24,044 nucleotides of DNA from Victivallis vadensis (lineage in GTDB: Bacteria > Verrucomicrobiota > Lentisphaeria > Victivallales > GWF2-50-93). Location of the stretch: NCBI GenBank assembly GCA_020718525.1, contig DYRX01000027.1, positions 1-24,044 of the forward strand, given 5' to 3'. A program made the translations under genes and the position numbers. Position 1 is the first letter of the stretch. Each line of letters starts with the position of its first letter. Below, one piece after another: positions 1-7,725 of this stretch. The notes under the pieces were generated by a model. The model had not been told where the DNA came from and did not search any database. It worked only from the letters and a program-made list of their open reading frames with translations.

Positions 1-63
1 AGTGCCGGGAACCGCTTCTGTGCTCAATTTTTCATTCCCATTGCGATTTCTCTTTAAGCTCGG

Positions 64-215
64 AATCAGAGGCGGGGAATTTCCTGCCCATACGCATCTA
101 TCTTTGCGCCTGCCCAATCATGGCAGGAAGCTCTGCTAAAATTTTCTTTTGGTCATTTCCCAAATACAATGAACTACCGCGATGCAAGCATCGGGGAATT
201 TCCCCACCTCTGATT
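64..215. repeat. Long-range inverted repeat, 21-nt arms
   Basis: The arm at 64-84 (AATCAGAGG then GGGGAA then TTCC) is matched in inverted orientation at 195-215 (GGAA, TTCCCC, CCTCTGATT) with only two mismatches and a 110-nt spacer. The right arm lies in a local GGGGAATTTCCCC palindrome. There is no open reading frame in 1-347, so this is the main structure I can see there. It could be the ends of a small non-autonomous element or a structured RNA. Confidence 0.55.
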
Positions 216-282
216 AAATGCAAAGCCACTATTGCTTTATTTTTATCAATTATAGCTGTTCTGCTTGACATAAAGTCAATTT

Positions 283-317
283 GAAAAAAAATCCCGCAAT
301 CCGAAAATTACGGGATT
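283..317 (-). terminator. Intrinsic terminator of the secreted protein gene
   Basis: AATCCCG (290-296) pairs with CGGGATT (311-317), and an inner AAT/ATT extends the stem. Read on the minus strand the stem is followed by a run of T (complement of the A run at 283-290). It sits 30 nt after the stop codon of the 348-911 gene. Confidence 0.75.
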
Positions 318-347
318 CTCATTTTTCAACCCGGCCTGTCAGGAATC

Positions 348-911
348 TTACTTCTCTGACTTGTACCAGAATTTGACAGTGACCGTCTGTCCCATTTTGA
401 CCGGGATCTTCTGTGCCAAGCCTCCGTCGTGCCAGCATTTCACGCTTCCAGGCTTGCTGTGGCCCGTGGCGAGGATGTGCTCTGGCTGAATCCCCAGGTC
501 GCCGCCTTTGACCGTCTTGTTCCAGGACTCCATTCCAGTGTCGAATGTCCCATTTTTAATCGTAGAACCTGTCACTGTGATGTCGTCGTAGACAACCCAG
601 ACTGGGTCAAGACCTTCGCCCGTGGAGGATTTTTTCCAGGGTCCAAGAAGATTGAACGTGACCTCTCCGTCCTTGTCAGGCTTGAATGAAAATTCTGCTT
701 CCTGCCATTCAGGCAAAGCTTCCCCAGCATTAAAAATGAGATATTTAGCATTTTTTTCCGGGTCGGAATTCCAGGTTGCATTGCTGAGAGTGCCAACGGT
801 GTTTGTTCCGGGAGCAAGCTTTGCATCAGTGCTTCCCAGATCAATCCTTGCCGCCTGAACTCCCAAGCCAAAAAACGACGCAATCGCCGCCGCCAAAATC
901 ATTTTTTTCAT
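348..911 (-). CDS. Secreted protein with carbohydrate-binding-like (CBM4_9/galactose-binding-like) domain
   Basis: The protein has 187 residues. The start at 911 is chosen over an upstream in-frame ATG at 977 because it has a GGAGAGGCGGGG ribosome binding site directly before it and opens a clean Sec signal peptide (MKKMILAAAIASFFGLGVQA, cleavage near residue 20). The C-terminal half contains NGTFDTGMESW, the pattern that begins CBM4_9-type beta-sandwich modules (N-G-x-F-E/D-x-G-x-x-x-W), preceded by a WVVYDDITVTG strand typical of the end of a preceding sandwich. I infer an exported, possibly glycan-binding protein; no catalytic motif is visible. It has its own promoter (990-1018) and terminator (283-317), so it is a single-gene unit, divergent from the LamG gene. 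The protein is short for a two-module CBM protein and the exact ligand cannot be said. Confidence 0.75.
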   Translation of the reverse strand: MKKMILAAAIASFFGLGVQAARIDLGSTDAKLAPGTNTVGTLSNATWNSDPEKNAKYLIFNAGEALPEWQEAEFSFKPDKDGEVTFNLLGPWKKSSTGEGLDPVWVVYDDITVTGSTIKNGTFDTGMESWNKTVKGGDLGIQPEHILATGHSKPGSVKCWHDGGLAQKIPVKMGQTVTVKFWYKSEK

Positions 912-989
912 CCCCGCCTCTCCTTTTTTTAAGTTTTTATCCCCTTGCGCCGCTATGAAAAAGCGGACACAAAACAAGAAAACACCAGA

Positions 990-1018
990 ACTATAGCATT
1001 ATTTAAGGAAAAAATCAA
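990..1018 (-). promoter_or_regulatory. Sigma70-type promoter for the 348-911 gene
   Basis: On the minus strand: -35 TTGATT (1013-1018), 17-nt spacer ending in TGC (extended -10), -10 TATAGT (990-995). This predicts a leader of about 70 nt before the ATG at 911. Confidence 0.6.
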
Positions 1019-1057
1019 TGTGGCGCAATGTAAATCATACTTTTTTTTCATTTCAAA

Positions 1058-1086
1058 TTGACTTCTCCATAGATTCGTGCTAGAGG
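1058..1086 (+). promoter_or_regulatory. Possible promoter for the prepilin/LamG gene
   Basis: -35 TTGACT (1058-1063), 17-nt spacer, weak -10 TAGAGG (1081-1086) preceded by TGC. The -10 is poor, so this is tentative. The leader would be about 95 nt. Confidence 0.3.
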
Positions 1087-1187
1087 TTACCTCAGTCTTT
1101 GAGCGGCTTTGCTTTCGGCAGGATCCGTCTTCCCTATCATAACTGTGGGGGCTTGACGGGCAACTTGTTAAAAGAAAGGAGTATAAA

Positions 1188-2012
1188 ATGCGCGTGGAGG
1201 AAAGACACGGATTTACCCTCATTGAACTTCTAGTCACCATCGCGATAATCGCGATTTTATCCTCGATGCTTCTGCCTGCTCTCTCCCAGGCGAGAAATCA
1301 GGCAAAATTCGGAAGATGGAACGGATACAAGAACAACTTGCGCACCGACTCCAGAGTTTTAACCTACTACGATTTTCAGGACGACGAATCAAGAACGCTC
1401 ACAAACAAGGCAGTTTCCGCATATCTGAGCAATAACAAGGACTACAAGCCGGATTCCTACAATGGAAGCATCAGCTCGCCTCTTTGGCAGAGGGGGCGAT
1501 GGCCGGGAAAAAGATCTCTTTACTTTGCAGGGAGCCACTATGTAAACGCGGACTCAAGCGGATTTCCGAACTTGACATCTGCTCTCAGTATCGAATTCTG
1601 GTTCAAGGTGCCTCTAATTTCCGGCACAAGCAACATTGTAACGCTTTCAAACTGTTCTGGCTCCGCGACGCAGTGCGGCTTCCGGAGCGGCAGGCTCAGG
1701 GTCTGGGCTTCCGGCGGCGGAGAACTGCTTTCTCCCTCGAAAAATGCGGAAAATGGGAAATGGCATCACGGAGTTTACACCTTCAACGGAACGACAAACA
1801 AACTCTATCTCGATGGCGCTGAAGTGGCAAGCACCACCGATTCTCCGCAGGATGGAGTCCCCTGCAAAATCAGCCTTGGGACATATCCGACGGATTCTTT
1901 GGGAAGTCCTGGCGGAGAATATTTTCACGGCTACATTGACGAAGTCGCGATCTACGGCGACGAGCTTTCAGCGCAGGAAGTCGCCCAGCATTTCAGCATG
2001 GGCGCGCAATAA
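1188..2012 (+). CDS. Prepilin-type N-terminal leader protein with LamG/concanavalin A-like domain
   Basis: The protein has 274 residues. It starts with a short basic leader ending HG, then F9-T-L-I-E13 and a hydrophobic helix to about residue 34, the type IV prepilin cleavage/methylation signature with Glu at +5 of the mature protein. The remainder (about 95-270) is a LamG_3-like beta-sandwich: SALSIEFWFKV, then W-H-H and KLYLDGAEV, and the closing GYIDEVAIYGDELSAQEV, all typical of that fold. Ribosome binding site AAAGGAG lies 7 nt before the ATG. Cleavage by a prepilin peptidase and export through a type II secretion or type IV pilus-like machine is what is known for the leader family; the LamG part suggests glycan or surface binding. 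PVC bacteria carry many such pseudopilin-like paralogues. The secretin gene set at 6.3-8.2 kb could belong to the same export route, but they are not adjacent. Confidence 0.85.
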   Translation: MRVEERHGFTLIELLVTIAIIAILSSMLLPALSQARNQAKFGRWNGYKNNLRTDSRVLTYYDFQDDESRTLTNKAVSAYLSNNKDYKPDSYNGSISSPLWQRGRWPGKRSLYFAGSHYVNADSSGFPNLTSALSIEFWFKVPLISGTSNIVTLSNCSGSATQCGFRSGRLRVWASGGGELLSPSKNAENGKWHHGVYTFNGTTNKLYLDGAEVASTTDSPQDGVPCKISLGTYPTDSLGSPGGEYFHGYIDEVAIYGDELSAQEVAQHFSMGAQ

Positions 2013-2150
2013 TCCCAATATCTTTTTTTGCACTCGCCCTCCCCAATCTCAGCTTTTGTGAGAGATAATTTCATGTGCTTTATCCTCAGCTATATATTTT
2101 TTAGGGGCAAGTATTCAGCGACCGACTTCGGAGACCGAGTATTTCCAAAA

Positions 2151-2462
2151 TTAAACTGCCAAAAAGAACTCGCTAAAGACCGTGAACTCCAATGGCAGTT
2201 TCATCTGAGTCAAGTATGCCGCTGCGTCAGGAGTCCGTTCGGCAAGATGCAGGGCTACTACGACAGGTTTGTCGTCAGTGCACGGGTGCGGGAAAGGAGG
2301 ACATCCTTTTTTCCGGGGTGCGGCTCTTTCATCTCGCCATTATCTTTCGCAATGTCAAGCCATCCGTCAGGAGGCTCCCTGAGCAGGTTTCTCTTGATTA
2401 AAAAAGTGACGATTCTTGCCTTTGTCTTCGTAAAATCAATGACTCTTTTTAATATTTTCCAT
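2151..2462 (-). pseudogene. Decayed small gene downstream of pyrH, unknown family
   Basis: Reading the minus strand from an ATG at 2462, protein-like sequence appears in pieces across frames: MENIKK, then (shifted) VIDFTKTKARIV, RNLLREPPDGWLDIAKDNG and EPHPGKK, then shifted again near 2300 into PVVVALHLAERTPDAAAYL and LPLEFTVFSEFF, ending at a TAA (2151-2153). Two frame changes are needed to give a product of about 104 residues. It begins 26 nt after the pyrH stop codon, so it may once have been the next gene in that transcript. I do not recognise the family; frr, the usual neighbour, is not what this resembles. The rest of the spacer (2013-2150) shows only a weak 5-bp stem near 2046-2062 and no gene. 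Confidence 0.45.
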
Positions 2463-2487
2463 CACTTTTTCAGGAAAGAGAAGGGAT

Positions 2488-3210
2488 TCAGGACACCAAG
2501 GTGCCTATTGACATGTCTCCGGAAAGAATTTTTTCCATTCCACCGTGCTTTGAAAAATTGAAGACAACGATTGGGACTTTATTGTCTCGGCATATGGAGA
2601 AGGCCGTCATGTCCATCACCTCGTATCTGCCCGCAAGCGCTTCATCGTAACTGAGCTTTTCAAAACGCTTCGCCGATGGATTTTTGTGCGGATCCGAAGA
2701 ATAGACTCCGTCAACTTTCGTGGCTTTCAGCAATGCCGACGCCCCGATTTCGACGGCTCTCAACGCCGCGCATGTGTCCGTCGTGAAATATGGATGCCCG
2801 GTTCCGCCGGCAAAAATGACAAGCTTTCCCTCGTCGAGCGCCCTCGACGCCTCAGGTCCGTTGAAGGGGGACACTATTGAATCCATCGGAATTGCGCTCT
2901 GAACCACGGCGGAAAAGCCGCAGGAGTTGAATGCGTCTCTCAGGTAGATGGAGTTCATTACTGTCGCGATCATTCCCATGTAGTCAGCGCTGGCGCGGTG
3001 GAGCGAGCGGTCCGAGGACTTAGCCCCGCGCCATATGTTTCCGCCGCCAACCACAATCCCCAGCTCCAGACCGGAGTCAATTAGAGCGCCAAGCTCCTCG
3101 ACCAGAAGCTTGATCGTGTCGCCGCAATACGGGCTGTCGTTCGAGCTTCCCTTGAGCGACTCGCCGCTGAGCTTGAGCAAAACCCTGCCATACTCGAAGG
3201 ATGTCTCCAT
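2488..3210 (-). CDS. pyrH: UMP kinase (uridylate kinase)
   Basis: The protein has 240 residues, the normal length of bacterial hexameric UMP kinase, which phosphorylates UMP to UDP with ATP in the cytoplasm (pyrimidine nucleotide synthesis). Family motifs are all in place: RVLLKLSGESL at the N-terminus (amino acid kinase fold, phosphate-binding Lys and Gly), VVGGGNIWRG near 53-62, the ATP-site segment LKATKVDGVYSSDP, and DMTAFSICRDN near the C-terminus. The start has AGGAGG about 11 nt upstream. The usual partners tsf and frr are not adjacent here: downstream is a decayed gene and upstream is a repeat-bearing spacer, so it appears to be transcribed on its own from the promoter at 3283-3312. 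Confidence 0.97.
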   Translation of the reverse strand: METSFEYGRVLLKLSGESLKGSSNDSPYCGDTIKLLVEELGALIDSGLELGIVVGGGNIWRGAKSSDRSLHRASADYMGMIATVMNSIYLRDAFNSCGFSAVVQSAIPMDSIVSPFNGPEASRALDEGKLVIFAGGTGHPYFTTDTCAALRAVEIGASALLKATKVDGVYSSDPHKNPSAKRFEKLSYDEALAGRYEVMDMTAFSICRDNKVPIVVFNFSKHGGMEKILSGDMSIGTLVS

Positions 3211-3282
3211 TTTGCCACCGCCTCCTCATTTGTTGTTAAACCGCCTGAATAGTCAGCAGAACGCGCGATAGAAGCTACTCGC

Positions 3283-3312
3283 ATTTTACAGGAATTCAAC
3301 CATTGAAATCAA
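3283..3312 (-). promoter_or_regulatory. Candidate pyrH promoter
   Basis: Minus strand -35 TTGATT (3307-3312), 18-nt spacer, -10 TAAAAT (3283-3288), about 75 nt before the pyrH start. Confidence 0.4.
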
Positions 3313-3330
3313 AGCCTTTCCATAACCCCG

Positions 3331-3490
3331 GACAAAATGCTGTTCTTGGGATTTATCTGCCTGTGCGAGAACGCAGACAGGTCGGTCTCAGGGTCGGGAT
3401 CGAATATTATTCCCATGCATCGATTCCGATAGCGACTCCGACCCCGATTGAAACAAATCCAAGATATGTATTTTCCCTATATGGTCCAAG
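3331..3490 (+). repeat. Dispersed structured repeat, copy 1 (about 160 nt)
   Basis: This stretch matches 12612-12878 in inverted orientation over its whole length, with a few substitutions and small indels. Shared blocks include TTATCTGCCTGTGCGAG, ACGCAGACAGGTCGGTCTC, ACCCCGATTGAAACAAATCC and AAGATATGTATTTTCC. It can fold: CCTGT-GCG-(AGAA)-CGC-AG-ACAGG near 3359-3380, and GGGTCGG with CCGACCC (about 3391-3443). It lies in the 322-nt spacer between the ABC permease stop and pyrH. There is no coding potential beyond low-complexity reading frames. Confidence 0.85.
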
Positions 3491-3532
3491 AAGGCGGTAT
3501 TTTAGGAAATTCTTCTATTATCTTTTTCATAA

Positions 3533-4309
3533 TCATAGCCCCCACTTGCGCCTTGTTTTTGCAAGGATAGGAGTAAAAACGAGCAGATCCACGGCGGCGC
3601 CTATTGACATTATCAACAGCATTACAGCCATGACTTGCGCGACATCATTGAGATCCCTCCCCGTCTGCAGAAGATTTCCGAGGCTGAGGGAATAGAAAAG
3701 AAGTTCTCCCGCCATCAGAGAGCGCCAGGCGAATGACCAGCCCTGCTTCAGTCCGCTCAGGATCGAGGGCATGGCCGCTGGAACGACGACCCTTGTGTAG
3801 AGTGAAATGCCTTTTGCTCCAAGCGTTTTCGCCGCTCTTACAAACTGCGGCGGAGTGTTTTTCACCCCGGTCTCGACACCAATCGTGATTGAAAAAAGCG
3901 CTCCCATCACAACGACAAATATTATGGCATTGTCATTGAGCCCAAACCATATGAGTGCGAGCGGCAGCCAGCATACGCTAGGAAGGGCTTGGATCCCAAG
4001 TACAAGACATCCGAGAGTGTCGTCAATCGCCTTTATCCGTCCCATTAAGACTCCGAGCACAAGTCCGAAAAAGAGTGAGATGGAATAGCCCAGTGCAATA
4101 GTTTTAAGACTTTTTCCCGAGGCCTTTAGAAAGCTGCCATCGGCAAAACCTGACTTGAGGGCCTTTAGCACAGCCAAAGGACCGGGAAAAAGGTATTCCG
4201 GCCATATTTTCAGAGATACGATAATCTGCCAAAGGAGGATAAGAAAAAGGAAAAAAACTAGTCTCACAGCAATGACGCGGAGTTTCCGATTTGCGACGAT
4301 TCTTTTCAT
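3533..4309 (-). CDS. ABC transporter permease, SsuC/TauC (nitrate/sulfonate/taurine) family
   Basis: The protein has 258 residues with about six membrane helices: residues 10-30 (VFFLFLILLWQIIV), about 72-93, 103-122, 125-147, 188-207 and 220-245. The order and the segment SLYTRVVVPAAMPSILSGLK, the EAA loop that docks on the ATPase, are those of the BPD_transp_1 permeases of the SsuC/TauC/NrtB group. Its start codon overlaps the ATPase stop by 4 nt and has a GAGGGGG site, so it is the last gene of a three-gene operon. It would form the membrane channel of the importer. No obvious terminator follows; the repeat at 3331-3490 lies downstream. Confidence 0.9.
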   Translation of the reverse strand: MKRIVANRKLRVIAVRLVFFLFLILLWQIIVSLKIWPEYLFPGPLAVLKALKSGFADGSFLKASGKSLKTIALGYSISLFFGLVLGVLMGRIKAIDDTLGCLVLGIQALPSVCWLPLALIWFGLNDNAIIFVVVMGALFSITIGVETGVKNTPPQFVRAAKTLGAKGISLYTRVVVPAAMPSILSGLKQGWSFAWRSLMAGELLFYSLSLGNLLQTGRDLNDVAQVMAVMLLIMSIGAAVDLLVFTPILAKTRRKWGL

Positions 4310-5064
4310 TTCCCCCTCAAGGCTTTCATAATTTCTGCCGTCATTGCCGTCACCCTCGTATCTTCAAGAGATCTTGGACGCGGAAGATCTATCTTGAAAA
4401 TTCCAGAGACTTTTCCCGGTCTCGGGCTGAGAACCACCACGCGGTCGCCAAGCGCAACCGATTCGCGGACATTGTGGGTTACAAATATTATTGTCTTGTT
4501 CGTGGAACTCCAGATCTTCTCAAGTTCTTCGTGAAGCATGTCGCGGGTCATTGCGTCAACAGCGCAGAAAGGCTCATCCATGAGAAGAAATTCCGGATTG
4601 ATTGCGAGAGCCCTCGCGATCGCGGCGCGTTGCCTCATCCCGCCAGAGAGCTGATGGGCGTAGCTGTGCTCGAAGCCCTTCAAATGGACTCGTTCTATCC
4701 AGTCCATCGCAATTTCGCGACGTTCTTTTCCCTTGAGCCCTTTTGCCCGGAGCCCGAATTCGACATTTCCGAGAACATCGAGCCATGGAAAAAGCGTGGC
4801 ATCCTGAAAGAGAAGCACCCTGTCTGTCCCGGCGCCGGAAATTGTTTTGCCATGGATTGTGGCCTCCCCGGAATCTTGTTTCTCAAATCCTGCGACTATG
4901 CTCAATATGGTGGATTTGCCGCATCCGCTCGAGCCGAGTATGCAAACAAATTCCCCTTCGCTTACATCCAGGGAGAAATCATCTAGAACCTTCAGTGCAA
5001 CTCCGTTGTCGGCAGTGAAGCTTTTTGAGATTCCAGAAAGTTTTAGTATTGTTGCGGCACTCAT
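4306..5064 (-). CDS. ABC transporter ATP-binding protein, SsuB/TauB family
   Basis: The protein has 252 residues with the complete ATPase set: Walker A GSSGCGKST (44-52), Q-loop Gln87 in LLFQDATLFPW, signature LSGGMRQRAAIARAL (139-153), Walker B FLLMDEPF (159-166), D-loop AVDA and switch His197 (FVTHNV). The short 'LLFQDATLFPWLDVLGNVEFGL' region (split around Gln87) and the late 'VVLSPRPGK' are typical of the nitrate/sulfonate/taurine group. It overlaps the binding-protein gene upstream and the permease gene downstream by 4 nt each, so the three are translationally coupled. It powers uptake; the substrate cannot be read from this subunit. Confidence 0.93.
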   Translation of the reverse strand: MSAATILKLSGISKSFTADNGVALKVLDDFSLDVSEGEFVCILGSSGCGKSTILSIVAGFEKQDSGEATIHGKTISGAGTDRVLLFQDATLFPWLDVLGNVEFGLRAKGLKGKERREIAMDWIERVHLKGFEHSYAHQLSGGMRQRAAIARALAINPEFLLMDEPFCAVDAMTRDMLHEELEKIWSSTNKTIIFVTHNVRESVALGDRVVVLSPRPGKVSGIFKIDLPRPRSLEDTRVTAMTAEIMKALRGK

Positions 5065-6101
5065 TTGAAGTCTATTGCCTTTAATCCCTTTTCCACAAGA
5101 ATTGCATTCAGTATTCTAAGGTCGTATATTCCCGAGATATCAGGTTTTTCCTTTCCTAGAAAACCAAGTGCAAAGGCATCTTCAGCCGATTTGAAAAGCG
5201 TCTTCGGCAAAGGATCGTATGTGATTTCCATCTTCGACATGGATATTTCAAGGACGTCCTCAGGAATAGCCTTCGAACTTATGCGCTTAATCTCCTCGTT
5301 CATGATCTTCCTGGATTCTGCCGGATTCCTACTGATGAACTCTATCGCCTCTATATGTCCTTCCAGAATTTTTTTCACAAGCCCCGGGTTTTTCTCCAGA
5401 AAACTTGTGTTCGCTATAATCTGAGCCGTGACAAATTTTCCATCCGGCCAGAGATCTCTCTCGTCAACAAGGAGTTTTCCGCCCGCCTCCTTGATCAGAC
5501 GTGTCCCCCAAGGTTCTGGAACCCAGGCTCCATCAATTGATTTCTGCATGAATAGAGTGAGTATAGAGGAATTCTGCATGGGCATGATCTCCACATCTCC
5601 TCCCTTGTCTCTTGTCTTGAGTCCATTCCCGGATATATAAGCTCTGAGGGCGACATCCTGGGTATTTCCTATCTGCGGGCTGGCAAACTTTTTCCCATGA
5701 AGGTCTTTTACAGTTTTAATCCCTGAAGATCCGGCAACCACAAAACTGGCTCCGCCGCTGGAGGATCCCGCTATGATGCGCAAAGCCTTTCCATCGCTTT
5801 TCACATAGCCGTTGATGGCCGGATTCGGACCAATATAGGCGATATCAATTTCTCCGGCAAACAGCGCCTCAATGACGGACGGTCCGGCATTGAAGGTCTT
5901 CACACCCAAGCTGATATCTCCTCCCAATTTGCTGGCGAAAAATCCCTTCGCTGTTCCGATCAATGCTGGGGCATGGGTCAGATTGGGAAAATAACCCAAA
6001 TTGACTTTTCTTGCTTCGTCAGCAGGCAGAGAGCAGGTAGAAGCCGCCAAAGAAACTGTGAAGAATACAAAGAAAATCCGAGACTTTATCGCTATAGACA
6101 T
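5061..6101 (-). CDS. ABC transporter substrate-binding protein, SsuA/TauA/NMT1 family
   Basis: The protein has 346 residues. A Sec signal peptide (hydrophobic 8-24, likely cleaved before DEARK) is followed by KVNLGYFPNLTHAPALIG, the opening strand-helix of NMT1/SsuA binding proteins, and by EALFAGEIDIAYIGPNPAINGY and GKKFASPQIGNTQDVALR, both typical ligand-cleft segments of that family. AGGAG lies 7 nt before the ATG. It is first in the operon, so its promoter should lie in 6102-6278; there I see a TATAAC box inside an imperfect inverted repeat (about 6118-6144, AGTTT/AAACT) but no convincing -35. The family binds aliphatic sulfonates, taurine, nitrate, or thiamine precursors. No sulfonate monooxygenase or nitrate reductase gene is nearby, so the substrate stays open. 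Confidence 0.92.
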   Translation of the reverse strand: MSIAIKSRIFFVFFTVSLAASTCSLPADEARKVNLGYFPNLTHAPALIGTAKGFFASKLGGDISLGVKTFNAGPSVIEALFAGEIDIAYIGPNPAINGYVKSDGKALRIIAGSSSGGASFVVAGSSGIKTVKDLHGKKFASPQIGNTQDVALRAYISGNGLKTRDKGGDVEIMPMQNSSILTLFMQKSIDGAWVPEPWGTRLIKEAGGKLLVDERDLWPDGKFVTAQIIANTSFLEKNPGLVKKILEGHIEAIEFISRNPAESRKIMNEEIKRISSKAIPEDVLEISMSKMEITYDPLPKTLFKSAEDAFALGFLGKEKPDISGIYDLRILNAILVEKGLKAIDFK

Positions 6102-6278
6102 TTGAGACTCCTAATTTAGTTTGCGATCGTTATAAGCTAAACTGAAAATATTCAGCGGTTCACTAGAAACAAATCAAGCCGACCAGATAAATTAACGCCG
6201 GAATTATCCCATCATAGAATTCCCTTTCTCATTGACTCAGTTCTTTCATCAGCTATTGCTATCTCGCGCACAGATTAT

Positions 6279-6605
6279 CTAGTGCGAATACGGAGGACTG
6301 TCAATCCCCTTCTTTTCACAGTCAAAGAGATACTGGTCAAAGCCGTAGTCGTTCTGATCAATCGGTCCGGCCTTTATGCCGTACTTGTTGACTTTGTCAC
6401 TGAGCTTTTTGATTTCGTTCGCCGTGTTCTCAGGCAGAGCTGAGTCAGGCGCAAGCTGTGCGCACTCTATGACTGCGACAAGCTCCGAAGTCTTGTGAAC
6501 CTCCGATTCACTGCTGACAGCCCAGCCGATCAGAGGAAGATCCCCGAGCCATGGCAGCTTGTTCACACTGCGCACAACATTCTTCTTCTGGAGTCCGCCG
6601 ATCAC
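6279..6605 (-). pseudogene. C-terminal part of a GspD-like secretin, separated by a frameshift
   Basis: This is the end of the secretin barrel domain: VIGGLQKKNVVRSVNKLPWL, GDLPLIGWAV and TSELVAVIE correspond to the conserved GGL...VP-LGDIPILGxLF...ELVVxI signature of type II/III secretins. The reading frame is open upstream to about 6656 (VSAISTKVLVSNNSSKF precedes the GTG shown as start), which is exactly the strand that should follow the upstream ORF. Removing one base of the CC at 6656-6657 joins both into one frame. The GTG at 6605 is therefore not a real start. The last 60 residues are a secretin tail ending in SPPYSH. The rest of the protein is the next gene (6610-7725). Confidence 0.8.
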
Positions 6606-6609
6606 GAAC

Positions 6610-7725
6610 TTAGAAGAATTGTTGCTGACAAGAACTTTTGTCGAAATTGCTGAGACCTGTCGTGTCGTTGACAGGCGGATTGGCTCCGGCAGGGAATATT
6701 CTCGCGTCTGTTATGCGGATGTAGCTCATGACACCTCTGTCTGGAATCTTTTTCCCGTCCTGATAGTTGGGAATCCTATTGAGACTTTCAACATAGCCTT
6801 CCTGATTGTTCTGAAGCGCGAGCTGTCCAGAAGTCACGATGCTGGCCTTGCTTTTCGCCACTAGGAAATCTAGATATTTTGTGTTCCATTTCGGGCTGAA
6901 ATTGACATACTGCGTGTGCGAGTCGCCGATGTTCGGCATGCTCGGATTCATCGTCACAAAATCCCAGCCGTGCCCGTATCTGCTGGCGACTGCGAAGAAA
7001 TCTCTGCCCGGACCATTCTTCCAGGCCTGGAAGTCAACTCCGATTGTACCGTCATTTTCTGTGTCAATCTCGTATATACTGTACTTGACGGAAACTTCCG
7101 CAATTGGAACATCGTACTGCCGTATCATCTCGTTGATGTTCTTGATGTTATAGTTGGGCACATAGAGCACGAGTCCGTTGAGTTCGCTGTCAACGAAGAC
7201 CTTGTCCTTGCCTCCCTGAAGTTCGTCCGGATCGTTCGAGTGGTTCAGACCGACGTTGTAAAGCTTGTCGTAGAGCCACTGGGCACTCGTATACTTTGGA
7301 AAATACAGGTAGGAGACCGTTCCAGCAGATGAAGTGATGTCTGGCTTATCTAGGGCTTCTACCATTTCGTCGAATCCCATGCCGTTTCTCTGCTTCATGA
7401 AGCGGAAATCTTCGGCGGAAACTAGCAGCGCGCCGGTCCCGTCGTTGAACTTGATGCACTCGACTTTGCTCGTGTCGGGCTTGATCCTGTTCATCATCGC
7501 GGCTGTCCTGAGGTAAGGGCGCAATTCCTCCGGATCCGCATGCTTGAGCACATAAACCTTTGTCACGACATCGGGATCATTGTTGGCGTTGATGAAATGG
7601 ATGTTCTTGTCGCTGTCCTTCACCTGCAGATGAATCTGCGGCTGAAGCTGGCTGGGAAATGGCTGTGGCGTCGGATTCCCAGTGTTGTCGGCGGATCTGA
7701 CGCCTGCGGCTCCGAGCACCATCAT
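6610..7725 (-). CDS. Secretin-like protein (GspD family), main part, frameshifted near its C-terminus
   Basis: The reading frame codes for 371 residues, the last few (after NDTT) out of frame. An N1-like ring domain begins at VTKVYVLKHADPEELRPYL (about 53-71); a second one is around VFVDSELNGLVLYVP and IRQYDVPIAEV, which leads into the barrel domain (VSVKYSIYEIDTENDGTIGV, LDFLVAKSKASIVTSGQLAL). Outer-membrane secretins form the export pore of type II secretion and type IV pilus systems. The start ATG overlaps the stop of the upstream gene (ATGA), so translation is coupled. The N-terminus (MMVLGAAGVRSAD) is not a signal peptide, which is odd for a secretin; see the neighbouring gene. With the frame repaired, this gene plus the 6279-6605 fragment would make about 480 residues. 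Confidence 0.8.
   Translation of the reverse strand: MMVLGAAGVRSADNTGNPTPQPFPSQLQPQIHLQVKDSDKNIHFINANNDPDVVTKVYVLKHADPEELRPYLRTAAMMNRIKPDTSKVECIKFNDGTGALLVSAEDFRFMKQRNGMGFDEMVEALDKPDITSSAGTVSYLYFPKYTSAQWLYDKLYNVGLNHSNDPDELQGGKDKVFVDSELNGLVLYVPNYNIKNINEMIRQYDVPIAEVSVKYSIYEIDTENDGTIGVDFQAWKNGPGRDFFAVASRYGHGWDFVTMNPSMPNIGDSHTQYVNFSPKWNTKYLDFLVAKSKASIVTSGQLALQNNQEGYVESLNRIPNYQDGKKIPDRGVMSYIRITDARIFPAGANPPVNDTTGLSNFDKSSCQQQFF

Noticed and set aside
2028..2561. 177-residue plus-strand ORF
   Set aside because: It overlaps the pyrH end antisense, and the composition is not protein-like; the minus-strand fragments are more convincing.
4291..4986. 231-residue plus-strand ORF
   Set aside because: Shadow of the ABC ATPase gene on the other strand, whose motifs are complete.
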